From Verrucomicrobiota bacterium (GTDB lineage: Bacteria > Verrucomicrobiota > Verrucomicrobiia > Limisphaerales > UBA11358), in NCBI GenBank assembly GCA_028872915.1, contig JAGWNY010000005.1, forward strand, positions 33,347-97,346: a stretch of 64,000 bases of DNA, given 5' to 3'. Positions 51,751-59,794 of this stretch are shown in pieces. How positions within the stretch are numbered: position 1 is the stretch's first letter; every line of letters begins with the position of its first letter. A program made the translations under genes and the position numbers. A model generated the notes under the pieces. That model did not search any database. It was not told the origin of the DNA and worked only from the letters and a program-made list of their open reading frames with translations.

Positions 51751-51966
51751 ATTGGTTTGTCAACAGTGAGATCGGGGATAAAACCTGACGGCTTTTGCCG
51801 CCCATTTTGGCAAGGCATCAAGGCCCGAGGCAAGAAACTCGCGCCAGACGCCACAATTTTATTGAACGAATGAAGCGCCGCACCTATATTGACGGCACAT
51901 CTCTCCGGTCCGTTTCGACGGCCGGACGCAGGGCAGCTTCTTCGGAAGCTGCCCTCGCATTTTTTA
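51751..51966 (+). ncRNA. candidate small RNA between a promoter and a terminator
   Basis: The interval has no convincing reading frame. It is bounded by an orphan promoter-like sequence and a strong intrinsic terminator. It contains several short hairpins such as GACGGCTTTTGCCGCC. Its proximity to decayed CRISPR repeats and a possible Cas12b remnant raises the thought of a guide or tracr-type RNA, but I see no clear anti-repeat. It is a candidate from arrangement only. Confidence 0.25.
51931..51966 (+). terminator. intrinsic terminator with UUCG tetraloop
   Basis: GGGCAGCTTC (51931-51940) pairs perfectly with GAAGCTGCCC (51945-51954) around a TTCG loop, followed by TCGCATTTTTTA. The 10-base stem plus T-run is the best terminator in the window. 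It ends 25 bases before the NYN-domain gene. Confidence 0.8.
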
Positions 51967-51990
51967 GGGCCCTGCCTCATCGTAAAATCA

Positions 51991-52635
51991 ATGAAGACAA
52001 TTCTCTACATTGACGGCTTCAACCTGTTTTACAGCGCACTCAAGGGCACACCCCTCCGCTGGCTGAATCCCGTCGCCTTGATTGGGCGGGCTTTCCCACG
52101 CAACCGAATTATCGGCACAAAGTATTTCACGGCCAAGGTCAGTGCCCTTCCGAACAATCCCGACCAGCCGATTCGCCAGATGATACTGTGGCGTGCTCTG
52201 CGGACGCTGCCCGATCTCGAGATCATCAAGGGCGATTTTCGCACCCGCAAGGTGATGGCACCGGTCGTTACGCCGCCGCCCGGTTTCATTGAAGTATTCA
52301 AGACCGAGGAGAAGGGTTCGGACGTGAACCTCGCCGCGCACTTGCTGCTGGACGGCTTCCGGGGCCGCTACGAGTGTGCCATCGTCGTTTCCGGCGACTC
52401 CGACCTCGTCACGCCGATCAAAATGGTGCGGGATGAACTCAAAAAACCGGTTGGCGTATTGAATCCACAGCGGCTTTCCGGTCCAAATTGCCGCCCCCCG
52501 CGAAAAAATGCCGGACTGCAACGGGCCGCCAGCTTCTATCAGAACGGCATCACCTGGGCGCAATTATTGGCCGCGCAATTTCCCAATTCCCTGGCCGACG
52601 CCACCGGAACTTTTCACAAACCTGCAACATGGTAA
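51991..52635 (+). CDS. NYN-domain protein (LabA/PIN-like)
   Basis: From the ATG at 51991 the protein has 214 residues. It begins ILYIDGFNLFYSALKGTP, the NYN signature with the first catalytic Asp, and later has EEKGSDVNLAAHLLLDGF and CAIVVSGDSDLVTPIKMVRDE, the remaining acidic pocket. NYN domains are PIN-related nucleases acting on RNA, and several are linked to defence or RNA processing. The frame is open upstream to 51889, but that includes the terminator hairpin. It sits in the accessory region between CRISPR remnants. Confidence 0.85.
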   Translation: MKTILYIDGFNLFYSALKGTPLRWLNPVALIGRAFPRNRIIGTKYFTAKVSALPNNPDQPIRQMILWRALRTLPDLEIIKGDFRTRKVMAPVVTPPPGFIEVFKTEEKGSDVNLAAHLLLDGFRGRYECAIVVSGDSDLVTPIKMVRDELKKPVGVLNPQRLSGPNCRPPRKNAGLQRAASFYQNGITWAQLLAAQFPNSLADATGTFHKPATW

Positions 52636-52671
52636 ACCACGACGTTTAACCAACAACTCTCAATTGGATTT

Positions 52672-52833
52672 ATGAATCGCATCCACCAGGGCCGCGTCAC
52701 CAGGGTTGAAATTCAGGGCTGCAAGGAAAGCCCGTGGGCACCCCTCCCAACCAACTTTCATCTCTCAACCACCGACTTTTCGAGGCCGCGCCGCCAACTT
52801 TTTCAGGACGCGGTGAATTCATCCCCCGCTTGA
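52672..52833 (+). pseudogene. possible N-terminal relic of a Cas12b-type effector (copy 1)
   Basis: A 53-codon frame reads MNRIHQGRVTRVEI, then a divergent stretch, then RRQLFQDAVN before a stop at 52831-52833. From memory of Opitutaceae Cas12b, the effector starts with NRIYQGRV...VE and has LFQ-x-A-(I/V)N about 39 residues on; here the spacing is 41. The match in both motifs and spacing suggests the broken start of a type V-B effector gene. The rest of the roughly 1100-residue protein is absent. It ends 5 bases before the SANT gene starts. Chance or a short regulatory peptide remain possible. Confidence 0.5.
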
Positions 52834-52838
52834 AGGCC

Positions 52839-53570
52839 ATGCCCGTCAAAATACAGAGCATTAAATCCCGCCGCGGCGCGCCGTGGACGCTGGCCGAATT
52901 GAAACAACTCGGCAAAAAGCCCGACTCCGTCCTCGCCCGCCGCTTCCGCCGCACCCTTAAGGCCATCGCTTCCATGCGCGAGCAGCGGCGCGTTCTCTTT
53001 CGCGCGCCACGCCGGCGTTGGACGGCTCGTGAAATTCTGCAACTGGGCCGGAAAAGCGACTCGGAACTGGCCAGACGACTGGCCCGGTCGCGCGCCGACG
53101 TGCGCCAGCAACGAATTGCTCTCCACGTCCCGCCCCTCATCCGACGCTCCAGCTTCAAGGCATGGACCAGGGCCGAAGAAAAACTGCTGGGCAGGCTTTC
53201 CGATGACATCCTTGCCCGCCAGTTCAACCGCACGCTCGAATCAGTCAAGGTTCACCGCAGCAAACTGGGCATACCGGTCGTCAACCCCAGGCGTCGCAAC
53301 TGGACGCCGGCGGAAGACAACCTGCTGGGCACGGCTCCCGACCACGAAATCGCGCGTCAGCTTGGCCGCAGCCTTGGCGTGGTGCGTGAGCGCCGGCGAC
53401 GACTTGGGCGGCGCAACCCGTTTGCCATCCCCCGCTGGACGTCGGCGGAGGATCTGAAGCTCGGCAAGTCGCCCGATCGGACCACCGCCGAACAACTCCG
53501 GCGCTCCCTCAGCGGCGTCAAATCCCGTCGTTGGAAATTGAAAATTCCCCCCTGGCGGCCACGCCTGTAA
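52839..53570 (+). CDS. SANT/Myb-like repeat protein
   Basis: This 243-residue, highly basic protein has about five tandem Myb/SANT-like repeats of roughly 45 residues. Examples are PWTLAELKQLGKKPDSVLAR, RWTAREILQLGRKSDSELAR, AWTRAEEKLLGRLSDDILAR and NWTPAEDNLLGTAPDHEIAR. Each has the W-T-x-x-E core followed by L-(G)-x-x-x-D. Similar repeat proteins are common in Verrucomicrobia and Planctomycetes and are presumed to bind DNA. The ATG at 52839 is chosen because repeats begin soon after. It is flanked on both sides by near-identical MNRI-QGRVTR frames. Confidence 0.8.
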   Translation: MPVKIQSIKSRRGAPWTLAELKQLGKKPDSVLARRFRRTLKAIASMREQRRVLFRAPRRRWTAREILQLGRKSDSELARRLARSRADVRQQRIALHVPPLIRRSSFKAWTRAEEKLLGRLSDDILARQFNRTLESVKVHRSKLGIPVVNPRRRNWTPAEDNLLGTAPDHEIARQLGRSLGVVRERRRRLGRRNPFAIPRWTSAEDLKLGKSPDRTTAEQLRRSLSGVKSRRWKLKIPPWRPRL

Positions 53571-53600
53571 ACCCTCAACCATCAACACTCCTCCAAAACA

Positions 53601-53681
53601 ATGAATCGCATCTGCCAGGGCCGCGTCACAAGGCCGAGATGCAATCGGAACGGGAGGGGGATGCGGAGGGGCCGCGGATGA
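53601..53681 (+). pseudogene. possible N-terminal relic of a Cas12b-type effector (copy 2)
   Basis: A 26-codon frame starts MNRICQGRVTR; its first 33 bases match those of the copy at 52672 in 30 positions, then the two diverge. The flanking text upstream is also similar (CTCAACCATCAACACTCC here, CCAACAACTCTCAATTGG there), so the duplication includes some upstream sequence. It is shorter and more decayed than copy 1 and lacks the LFQDAVN block. Confidence 0.45.
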
Positions 53682-53986
53682 ACGCAGGTGGACATGGCCG
53701 GGAAGGCGCGGTGCGCCGTCGGGTCGTCGCTGCGCGATGTCCGCCGCGCCCTTCTGGGAAGAATTCCGGGGCCTCCTTGCCTGGGCTGCCACAGATGGAC
53801 GGGAGCGGTCGGGTGAATGGTCAATGGGCGAAATTTTTGTGTTCGCCATCGGTGCTTCGTTCGATAGGCTTGAACCTCGCCGGGACAGAGGGTCTTGGAC
53901 TTCTGCCTGGGCACGGGTAATATGAGCAGGCATCCCGCATCAACAGGTCAGGAAGGCGGTGGACGATGAGCCGTCTTCGAGTCATC
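53682..53986. other. gene-free stretch after the second relic
   Basis: No credible gene is seen. Open frames here do not resemble any family. The region may contain more decayed effector sequence, but I could not align any of it to Cas12b. Confidence 0.4.
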
Positions 53987-54490
53987 TCAATCGCGGAATC
54001 CAATGTTGCCGCGCGAAACGTCCAGCAGATAAATTCCAAGGTTCTCAAATTCATCCAGAATCTTTTCGACCGTCGCCCAGCGCCCTTCAAATTGCTCGCG
54101 TTTTTCCACCTCCCAATCGCTCCAGATTTCAACCGTGAATTCAGGCCGGGTATCCAAATGAGCACCCGCGAAGTCCAGAACGAACGGACGTTGAACGATA
54201 GTCATTTCAATGATCTGCAAATCGTCGGCGCAGCCAAGGAATTGCGGCACATTGAATCCCATGACGCTGCGGACTCCTGCCGCTTGAAGGCGTTCATAGA
54301 CTCGCTTCTCCCGCAAATAGGCCTCGCTTTCTTTGAGCGCTTTGACGGCACATTCACCCGCTTTGCCCTTGTTTTTGGCGACCAAAATGATACCGTCTTT
54401 ACCAGAACCCAGCGACTCGGCTGGCTCGGCGATTTCAAGTTGATGCCGGGCGGCATAGAGCCGGGCGCGCGGAATCAAATTTTCATTCAT
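53987..54490 (-). CDS. protein-kinase-like protein
   Basis: This 167-residue protein has a kinase-like N-lobe with SLGSGKDGIILVAKNKGKAG (glycine loop) and ECAVKALKESEAYL (the Lys of beta-3). Then follow YERLQAAGV, IIEMTIVQRPFVLDFAG (hinge-like), and a C-terminal ILDEFENLGIYLLDVSRGN with the pattern D-x-x-x-x-N in place of HRDxKxxN. It ends at GNIGFRD, so a full C-lobe is missing. A small serine/threonine-kinase-like or pseudokinase is likely. Its ATG overlaps the start codon of the plus-strand gene at 54489. Confidence 0.6.
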   Translation of the reverse strand: MNENLIPRARLYAARHQLEIAEPAESLGSGKDGIILVAKNKGKAGECAVKALKESEAYLREKRVYERLQAAGVRSVMGFNVPQFLGCADDLQIIEMTIVQRPFVLDFAGAHLDTRPEFTVEIWSDWEVEKREQFEGRWATVEKILDEFENLGIYLLDVSRGNIGFRD

Positions 54491-54737
54491 GATCGTAGAA
54501 AAAAGTTATATCGGCCACTCGGCACAGGTGCAAATGCGGCTCCTGGTGAATGGTTCAACCATCGGCATCACGCAGATGGGGCCGGATTTTCTCTTCATCG
54601 AACCCGCCGCCGCCCATCCGCCGGGCGACGCCACAATTCTCTTCAAAGTGGACGACAACGAACGCCGCTGGAAGGTCATGTTGCCCGAAGGCATTTCCGC
54701 CGAATCCGAACGAGTCATGATCGCCGCGAGCGAGTAG
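54489..54737 (+). CDS. small protein of unknown function
   Basis: This is an 82-residue protein with strand-rich composition: MIVEKSYIGHSAQVQMRLLV, then ITQMGPDFLFIEPA and ATILFKVDDNERRWKVMLPE. No family recognised. It resembles small modules encoded next to a kinase-like or nucleotide-binding gene in accessory regions. It is divergent from the kinase-like gene, and the two start codons share bases 54489-54490. Confidence 0.55.
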   Translation: MIVEKSYIGHSAQVQMRLLVNGSTIGITQMGPDFLFIEPAAAHPPGDATILFKVDDNERRWKVMLPEGISAESERVMIAASE

Positions 54738-54775
54738 GCGGGCTTGCGGGAGGACGGAATTCCTGTCTGGCTGGA

Positions 54776-54887
54776 CTTCGGAAGGGGGCCGCGCCCGCAT
54801 GGGGCGCGGAGACTGCCGGTTGGCATGCTCACCAGGAGCAGACGAAGCCAATGCTTCAACGAAGCCGCGCGCGTAGGCGCACGGAGG
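54776..54887. CRISPR. decayed CRISPR repeat-spacer-repeat, second site
   Basis: The first unit (54776-54812) contains GGGGCCGCGCCC and GGGCGCGGA in the same order as the repeat at 51554. The second (54853-54887) begins GCTTCAACGAAGCCGCGC and matches the 35-base repeat at 51554 in 25 positions. The two starts are about 76 bases apart, near the 72-base period of the other site. The rest of 54738-55153 has no gene. It lies directly upstream of cas3, 3.2 kb from the first remnant. Confidence 0.55.
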
Positions 54888-55153
54888 GGTTCGGGTCCCG
54901 TTTGTGGGATTTCCTTTGCGTTCACTGCCATGGGAATCGCGCCGGGCGGGAGGGGCTGGCGGCCCGAATCGTCAGTGTCACCGCAGAGCCGTTTTTGAGG
55001 GCTGGCAGGACGATGCAGGCGAGTTGGGCGGCCATCGAATCGCTCCAGCAGTTGGCTTTGAACTCCAGCGCCCTTGGCTTTTTTCGATGCTTGTTTTTCA
55101 CCTGGGGCAAAAGGAATCACATTTTTGTTGCGCATGCAAGCGAATTTTTGTAG

Positions 55154-57922
55154 ATGTGCCAGCATGAAAATACAAATCCAATGAATTGCACTCAGCAGGC
55201 CTACGGGGACGGCGAACCTTTTCCAGCGATATTTCGCGCGTTGACGGGCAATCCCCCATTTCCGTGGCAGGAGTCGCTTTATGAAAAATTCATTCAAGGT
55301 GAAATTCCTCCAGCGGCGGATTTGCCAACTGGCATGGGAAAAACATCCGTTGTTGCTATTTGGCTGATTGCGCTCATCACCCATGCCGACAAGATGCCGC
55401 GACGGTTGGTTTACGTCGTTAATCGCCGCACAGTTGTGGATCAAACGACCGCCGAGGTGGAACGCGTTAGAAAACGGCTTGAAGAATATCCAGAATGGCG
55501 AAACCCATTGGCAAAGCTTTGTGCAATTCCCGCTGACAATCCGCTCGCCATAAGCACGCTGCGCGGTCAATTCGCCGATAACCGCGAATGGTGCGCTGAC
55601 CCGGCGAGACCGGCGGTGATTGTTGGCACGGTGGATATGATTGGCAGCGGATTGCTTTTCAGTCGTTACACCTGTGGCTTCAAAACACGCCCGCATCATG
55701 CGGCATTGCTCGGTCAAGACGTGCTGCTCGTCCACGATGAAGCGCATCTTGAACCGGCGTTTCAAAGATTGCTGATAGCCATTAAAAATGAGCAAGAGCG
55801 ATGCAACGAATTTCGTGAGTTTCATGTCATGGCGCTCTCGGCAACCTCACGCCAAGAACAGAATCCATTCAGTTTGACGCCAGAAGAAAAATCTCCGCCA
55901 AATGAATTACCGAATCCGCCGACTGAACCGCTTCATATTGTCTGGCAAAGACTGAAAGCAAAGAAAGGGCTGAAGCTTCAACCGGCAGTAAAACGAAGCG
56001 AAGTTGCCGAACAAATTGCCCGCTTGGCCTTGCTTCGGAAAGCATCCGGCAAAGCTGTGTTGATTTTCGTCCGCACCATTGACGACGTGAATCGAGTCCG
56101 GGAACTGTTGACGGACAAAAAGGAAGGTGTGCCGGGCGATCAAGTGCAGGTGCTTACAGGCACGATGCGCGGATGGGAGCGCGACAAGCTGGTGAAAGAC
56201 GACCCAGCTAAAGGCGACCCGGTGTTCCGTCGTTTCCTTCTCAAGACTCCGTCCGATGACCGCAGCACGGTTTATCTCATTTGCACGTCGGCTGGAGAAG
56301 TCGGTATTGATATTTCCGGCGATTGCATGGTGTGCGATCTCGCTTCGCTGGACAGCCTGACGCAACGGCTCGGCCGGGTGAACCGTCGCGGCGAAGGTGC
56401 GGCGGAAATTGACGTGGTTTATGAATCGGATGCCGATCCGAAACTAAAGGACGATGATTGGGAAAAAGCTCGCTGGAAAACCTTGGAAATTATGCAACGG
56501 CTTCCGCAATGCGAATGGATTGAGGGGCGGCATAACGCATCGCCGCTGGCTCTTCGCGAGTTGAACTTGAAATTGAGTGATGAAGAACGGACAGCCGCGT
56601 TTGCCCCTGAACCAATATGCCTGCCGGCCACTGATATTCTTTTCGATGCGTGGGCCATGACGAGCATTCGTGACACTTTACCCGGTCGCCCGCCAATCGC
56701 GCCTTATTTACACGGTGAACCGCCAGAATGGGAATTGCCGGAAACCTATGTGGCGTGGCGTGACGAAGTGGACTTTATCAAAGACGGCCTGTTGCAGTAT
56801 TGCCAATCAGAAGACCTGCTAGCCGACTTGCTGGAGGATTATCCGCTCAAGCCCCACGAACTGCTGCGCGACCGTTCCTATCGCGTGCGGGAGCAGCTTG
56901 CCCAGATTTGGAAACGTGTGGCGGAAAAAGAACCAGAGGCAATGGTGTGGATCATCGAGGCGGATGGAAGCGTCACGCCAAAACCGTTGTCGGTCTTTGC
57001 CGACAAGGAATCTGACTCGCTTCTTTTCGGGCGGACAATTTTGCTTCCGCCTTCCGTCGGCGGCCTTTCTGACAACGGACTGTTTGATGGCAAAATGGAA
57101 AAACAGGATGGACTTATTTACGATGTTACAAGCAAAGACGGCGAGAATGAAGATGGCACTCGTCGGCGCGTCTTCAGTTCTGACCAGAAAATTCCCGTTG
57201 AATTGGCAGGAAAATTTCGCTTAAGCCGTGTTATTGACCGGTGGCGTGGCAGCGAAGAAAACGATGACCAGCCAGTTCCTGCCGAAGTGCGCTACTGGCT
57301 TTGGCTGGAAAAGCGTTGCACGCCAACGGACAAAGGGGGCATTCGCGCCCCCGACCAGGCGGTTTTGCTGACAGACCACACTACGGACGTGCAAGGCCAT
57401 GCGACGGAAATCGTTCACAAACTTGCCTTGCCTGAATCATTATCGCATTGCGTTGTTTTGGCCGCCCAATTTCATGACTTGGGTAAGCGGCGTGTGGTTT
57501 GGCAACGGCGGATTGGCAATCCGAAACCGGAGGTTTGGTATGCCAAATCGGGGCGAGACTCGGCGACGGGCAAGTTATGGATTCCGCGTGACATTTGTCG
57601 CGACTATCGCCACGAATTTGGCTCGTTGCGGGATGCCGAGCTTGAAGGTGCATTCAAAAGACTCGGTGCAGATCAGCGCGATTTGGTTTTGCACCTGCTT
57701 GCAGCGCATCACGGCAGAGCACGTCCGCATTTTCCGATTGAAGAAGCCGATGATCCCGAAAGCACGCCTGCGGACAGCGAAGCGATTGCCATTGAAGTGC
57801 CGCGCCGGTTTGCGCGATTACAACGGCGATTTGGCCGTTGGGGACTCGCCTATCTTGAATCGTTGCTCCGCGCTGCCGATTACGCCGCGAGCGCCGGGAT
57901 TCTACCCAAAACCACGCCATGA
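55154..57922 (+). CDS. cas3: Cas3 helicase-nuclease, type I-G
   Basis: Cas3 (922 residues) is the effector nuclease recruited by Cascade to degrade target DNA. Walker A DLPTGMGKT is at residues 57-65, the Walker B DEAH at 195-198, SAT at 229-231 and motif VI QRLGRVNRRGE at 404-414. Instead of an N-terminal HD nuclease, the HD domain is C-terminal, with the HD pair near residue 774 (AAQFHDLGKRR), AAHHGR near 851 and AADYAA near 907. This reversed order is typical of the I-G (formerly I-U) subtype. The in-frame ATG at 55181 is an alternative start. Motifs look intact. Confidence 0.95.
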   Translation: MCQHENTNPMNCTQQAYGDGEPFPAIFRALTGNPPFPWQESLYEKFIQGEIPPAADLPTGMGKTSVVAIWLIALITHADKMPRRLVYVVNRRTVVDQTTAEVERVRKRLEEYPEWRNPLAKLCAIPADNPLAISTLRGQFADNREWCADPARPAVIVGTVDMIGSGLLFSRYTCGFKTRPHHAALLGQDVLLVHDEAHLEPAFQRLLIAIKNEQERCNEFREFHVMALSATSRQEQNPFSLTPEEKSPPNELPNPPTEPLHIVWQRLKAKKGLKLQPAVKRSEVAEQIARLALLRKASGKAVLIFVRTIDDVNRVRELLTDKKEGVPGDQVQVLTGTMRGWERDKLVKDDPAKGDPVFRRFLLKTPSDDRSTVYLICTSAGEVGIDISGDCMVCDLASLDSLTQRLGRVNRRGEGAAEIDVVYESDADPKLKDDDWEKARWKTLEIMQRLPQCEWIEGRHNASPLALRELNLKLSDEERTAAFAPEPICLPATDILFDAWAMTSIRDTLPGRPPIAPYLHGEPPEWELPETYVAWRDEVDFIKDGLLQYCQSEDLLADLLEDYPLKPHELLRDRSYRVREQLAQIWKRVAEKEPEAMVWIIEADGSVTPKPLSVFADKESDSLLFGRTILLPPSVGGLSDNGLFDGKMEKQDGLIYDVTSKDGENEDGTRRRVFSSDQKIPVELAGKFRLSRVIDRWRGSEENDDQPVPAEVRYWLWLEKRCTPTDKGGIRAPDQAVLLTDHTTDVQGHATEIVHKLALPESLSHCVVLAAQFHDLGKRRVVWQRRIGNPKPEVWYAKSGRDSATGKLWIPRDICRDYRHEFGSLRDAELEGAFKRLGADQRDLVLHLLAAHHGRARPHFPIEEADDPESTPADSEAIAIEVPRRFARLQRRFGRWGLAYLESLLRAADYAASAGILPKTTP

Positions 57923-58707
57923 CTACGCCTGCGCCATCATTCCGAATCCGAGTGGATGTCACCAATCCCGGCCAGTTCTTCGCCTGCTGCGGCCTGCTGG
58001 AACTTGCCAGCCGCTCGACACCGGAGGCCGTCGGTTGGTTCGAGCAAAATTCGCTCTGCGTTTCGCGGAGTCAGAAATTGACCGAGCTGCTGACTGCCAT
58101 CACTGGCGTTGCTTTGCGACAACTAGATCCTAACGACACGACTGCTTCTCCCATCCTGATTCCCGCTCCGTTTGATGTCCGCCTGGACTGGTGGAAGACC
58201 AAAGATCGCACCGTTTCCGACCTTAAAGTTTGGGCGGGCACGATGGAAAGCTTTCGCATTGCCAGAGCGATGCAAAACGCCATGCGAGCTCCTGATTTCG
58301 CTTCCGAAAACTTGCTGAACATTGGTGTTGTTGCTTTCGATCCCGACGACCCCAAAAAGAAAGTCGAGCCGTTCTATTTCGATGCCCGGCGCGGTCCAAA
58401 TGCCCACTCGCGTGACGTGGGCTTTGCACCCAATGACCTTGGCGTGACAACCATTGCTTCGCCGTCAGTCGAGTTTCTTTGCTTGGTTGGCCTGCAACGC
58501 ACCAAGCCGCTGCCCGTGCCAAAAATGCCGCGTGTTTTTGACTACCACGTATGGACAGGGCAATTACCAGCCGCATTGATGCCAGCAGCGGCGGCTGGCA
58601 TTTTGCCAGACTCGTACGGGAACGGCTATCGCTTCGAGAGTTGGTTTCGCACCGGCCAGCGTAAGCACAAGGCTTTCCTTTCCGCTAAACCAAAACCACA
58701 ATCATAA
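57919..58707 (+). CDS. csb3: Csb3 (GSU0052-type Cas8-like subunit)
   Basis: This 262-residue protein sits where the large-subunit gene is expected, between cas3 and csb1. Its start FRIRVDVTNPGQFFACCGLL and ELASRSTPEAVGWFEQ resemble the GSU0052/Csb3 family, annotated as a Cas8-type protein; later parts include DARRGPNAHSRDVGF. At 262 residues it is far smaller than Csx17, the other I-G large subunit, which is absent here. In Cascade this subunit would recognise the PAM. The ATG overlaps the cas3 stop (ATGA). Confidence 0.8.
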   Translation: MTTPAPSFRIRVDVTNPGQFFACCGLLELASRSTPEAVGWFEQNSLCVSRSQKLTELLTAITGVALRQLDPNDTTASPILIPAPFDVRLDWWKTKDRTVSDLKVWAGTMESFRIARAMQNAMRAPDFASENLLNIGVVAFDPDDPKKKVEPFYFDARRGPNAHSRDVGFAPNDLGVTTIASPSVEFLCLVGLQRTKPLPVPKMPRVFDYHVWTGQLPAALMPAAAAGILPDSYGNGYRFESWFRTGQRKHKAFLSAKPKPQS

Positions 58708-58711
58708 AATT

Positions 58712-59782
58712 ATGAGTAATAACCTGACACAATTCGACCACTACCTTGCCGACGACGGCCCTGCCGCCCTTGTCGTGCGCGAACATCTCATGCCCGTGGA
58801 AGGCACGGACGGCGTGATTTTTCCCGCAACCTTTGCTGGCGGCGACGGTTTCCCCGGTGGCTATAACGTTGATGGGGACACGAATGGCGAAAACATCGCC
58901 CTGATTGATTCCGTCGGCTCGCAGTCCAACCGGATTGAGCCGATGTTTGCCGAGGGTGACTACAAGCGTCTCGTGCCGCAAGTCGTCATCAGGGCCAAAG
59001 ACAAATCCATCAGTCTTCTGCAGGCAGGACATCGCGCTGGCGACGCCATTGTCCGCTGTTCCGCGCTCCAACAGGAACTACAGGACGCGTTCAAAAAGTT
59101 GCTGGACGGAGACGCCACACCGTTGGCAAAGATCGCACCCACTTCACTTGTTTTCGGTGTGTGGGATTCGCGCGACACGCAGGCGAAGATGCCTCGATTG
59201 GTCGCTTCCACGATTCGCGCTTACAACGTGCGTAAGCTCACGCGCTCTGCCCAATACGTACCCGCGGCGGACTACGTTGGCTCTGCGCTGCTTGATGAAC
59301 CGGCGGACAAGGCTACTAAAGAAGCATACGCCAAACGCGGCTTCGTGCATGTCCCCGCCACCGGCTCACATGGCGGAGTTATCGCCAAAGGTGGAATCCG
59401 CCGTGACGCCACACTTGCCTTGGCGGCGCTCAAATTGATCCAAGCTGGCAATGACAAGCATGCCACGTTGAAACTTCGCCGTTACATTCTCGGTCTCGCG
59501 CTCGTTGCATTTACCCGCTTGCCTGGCGGCTATCTCCGCCAAGGGACAATTCTTGTTCTCGACCCGGACAAGAAAACCACGTTTGATGAGGTCTATCCTG
59601 AGGGGAAACGCAAGCCAGCCGGTGTCACTCACAATGCAGCTTTGGCTTATGCCAAAGACACCGCGAAAGATTTTGGCGTCGGGAAAGACCGCAGCGAAGA
59701 TTTTGATGTCGAACGAGCAAAAAAAGACATTCAAGGCGATGGCGGAGGCAAGTCCGGCGGCAAATCCAAAAAAACCAAGTAA
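58712..59782 (+). CDS. csb1: Csb1 (Cas7 family, type I-G)
   Basis: This 356-residue protein is the Cas7-like backbone subunit of the I-G Cascade, coating the crRNA spacer. The GSU0053/Csb1 pattern is visible: GPAALVVREHLMPVEGTDGV, FPATFAGGDG, IDSVGSQSNRIEPMF and later RASTIRAYNVRKLTRS-like ATIRAYNVRKLTRSAQY. A Lys/Gly-rich tail ends the protein. Four bases separate it from csb3. It is in the cas3-csb3-csb1-csb2 order of Geobacter GSU0051-GSU0054. Confidence 0.95.
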   Translation: MSNNLTQFDHYLADDGPAALVVREHLMPVEGTDGVIFPATFAGGDGFPGGYNVDGDTNGENIALIDSVGSQSNRIEPMFAEGDYKRLVPQVVIRAKDKSISLLQAGHRAGDAIVRCSALQQELQDAFKKLLDGDATPLAKIAPTSLVFGVWDSRDTQAKMPRLVASTIRAYNVRKLTRSAQYVPAADYVGSALLDEPADKATKEAYAKRGFVHVPATGSHGGVIAKGGIRRDATLALAALKLIQAGNDKHATLKLRRYILGLALVAFTRLPGGYLRQGTILVLDPDKKTTFDEVYPEGKRKPAGVTHNAALAYAKDTAKDFGVGKDRSEDFDVERAKKDIQGDGGGKSGGKSKKTK

Positions 59783-59794
59783 CCCAGTCTGGCT

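Noticed and set aside
52672..53681. An intact Cas12b effector gene
   Set aside because: Both frames stop after 53 and 26 codons, and no later Cas12b motif, including RuvC-type segments, was seen nearby.
51661..54775. A functioning CRISPR array between the two repeat remnants
   Set aside because: Only truncated or diverged units occur, without tandem repetition beyond two, and real genes fill the interval.
53966..55825. Long open frames on both strands across 53966-55153 and 54506-55825
   Set aside because: They run through the kinase-like gene, the CRISPR remnants and the 5' end of cas3 with no recognisable content. The kinase-like, small and cas3 frames explain the region better.
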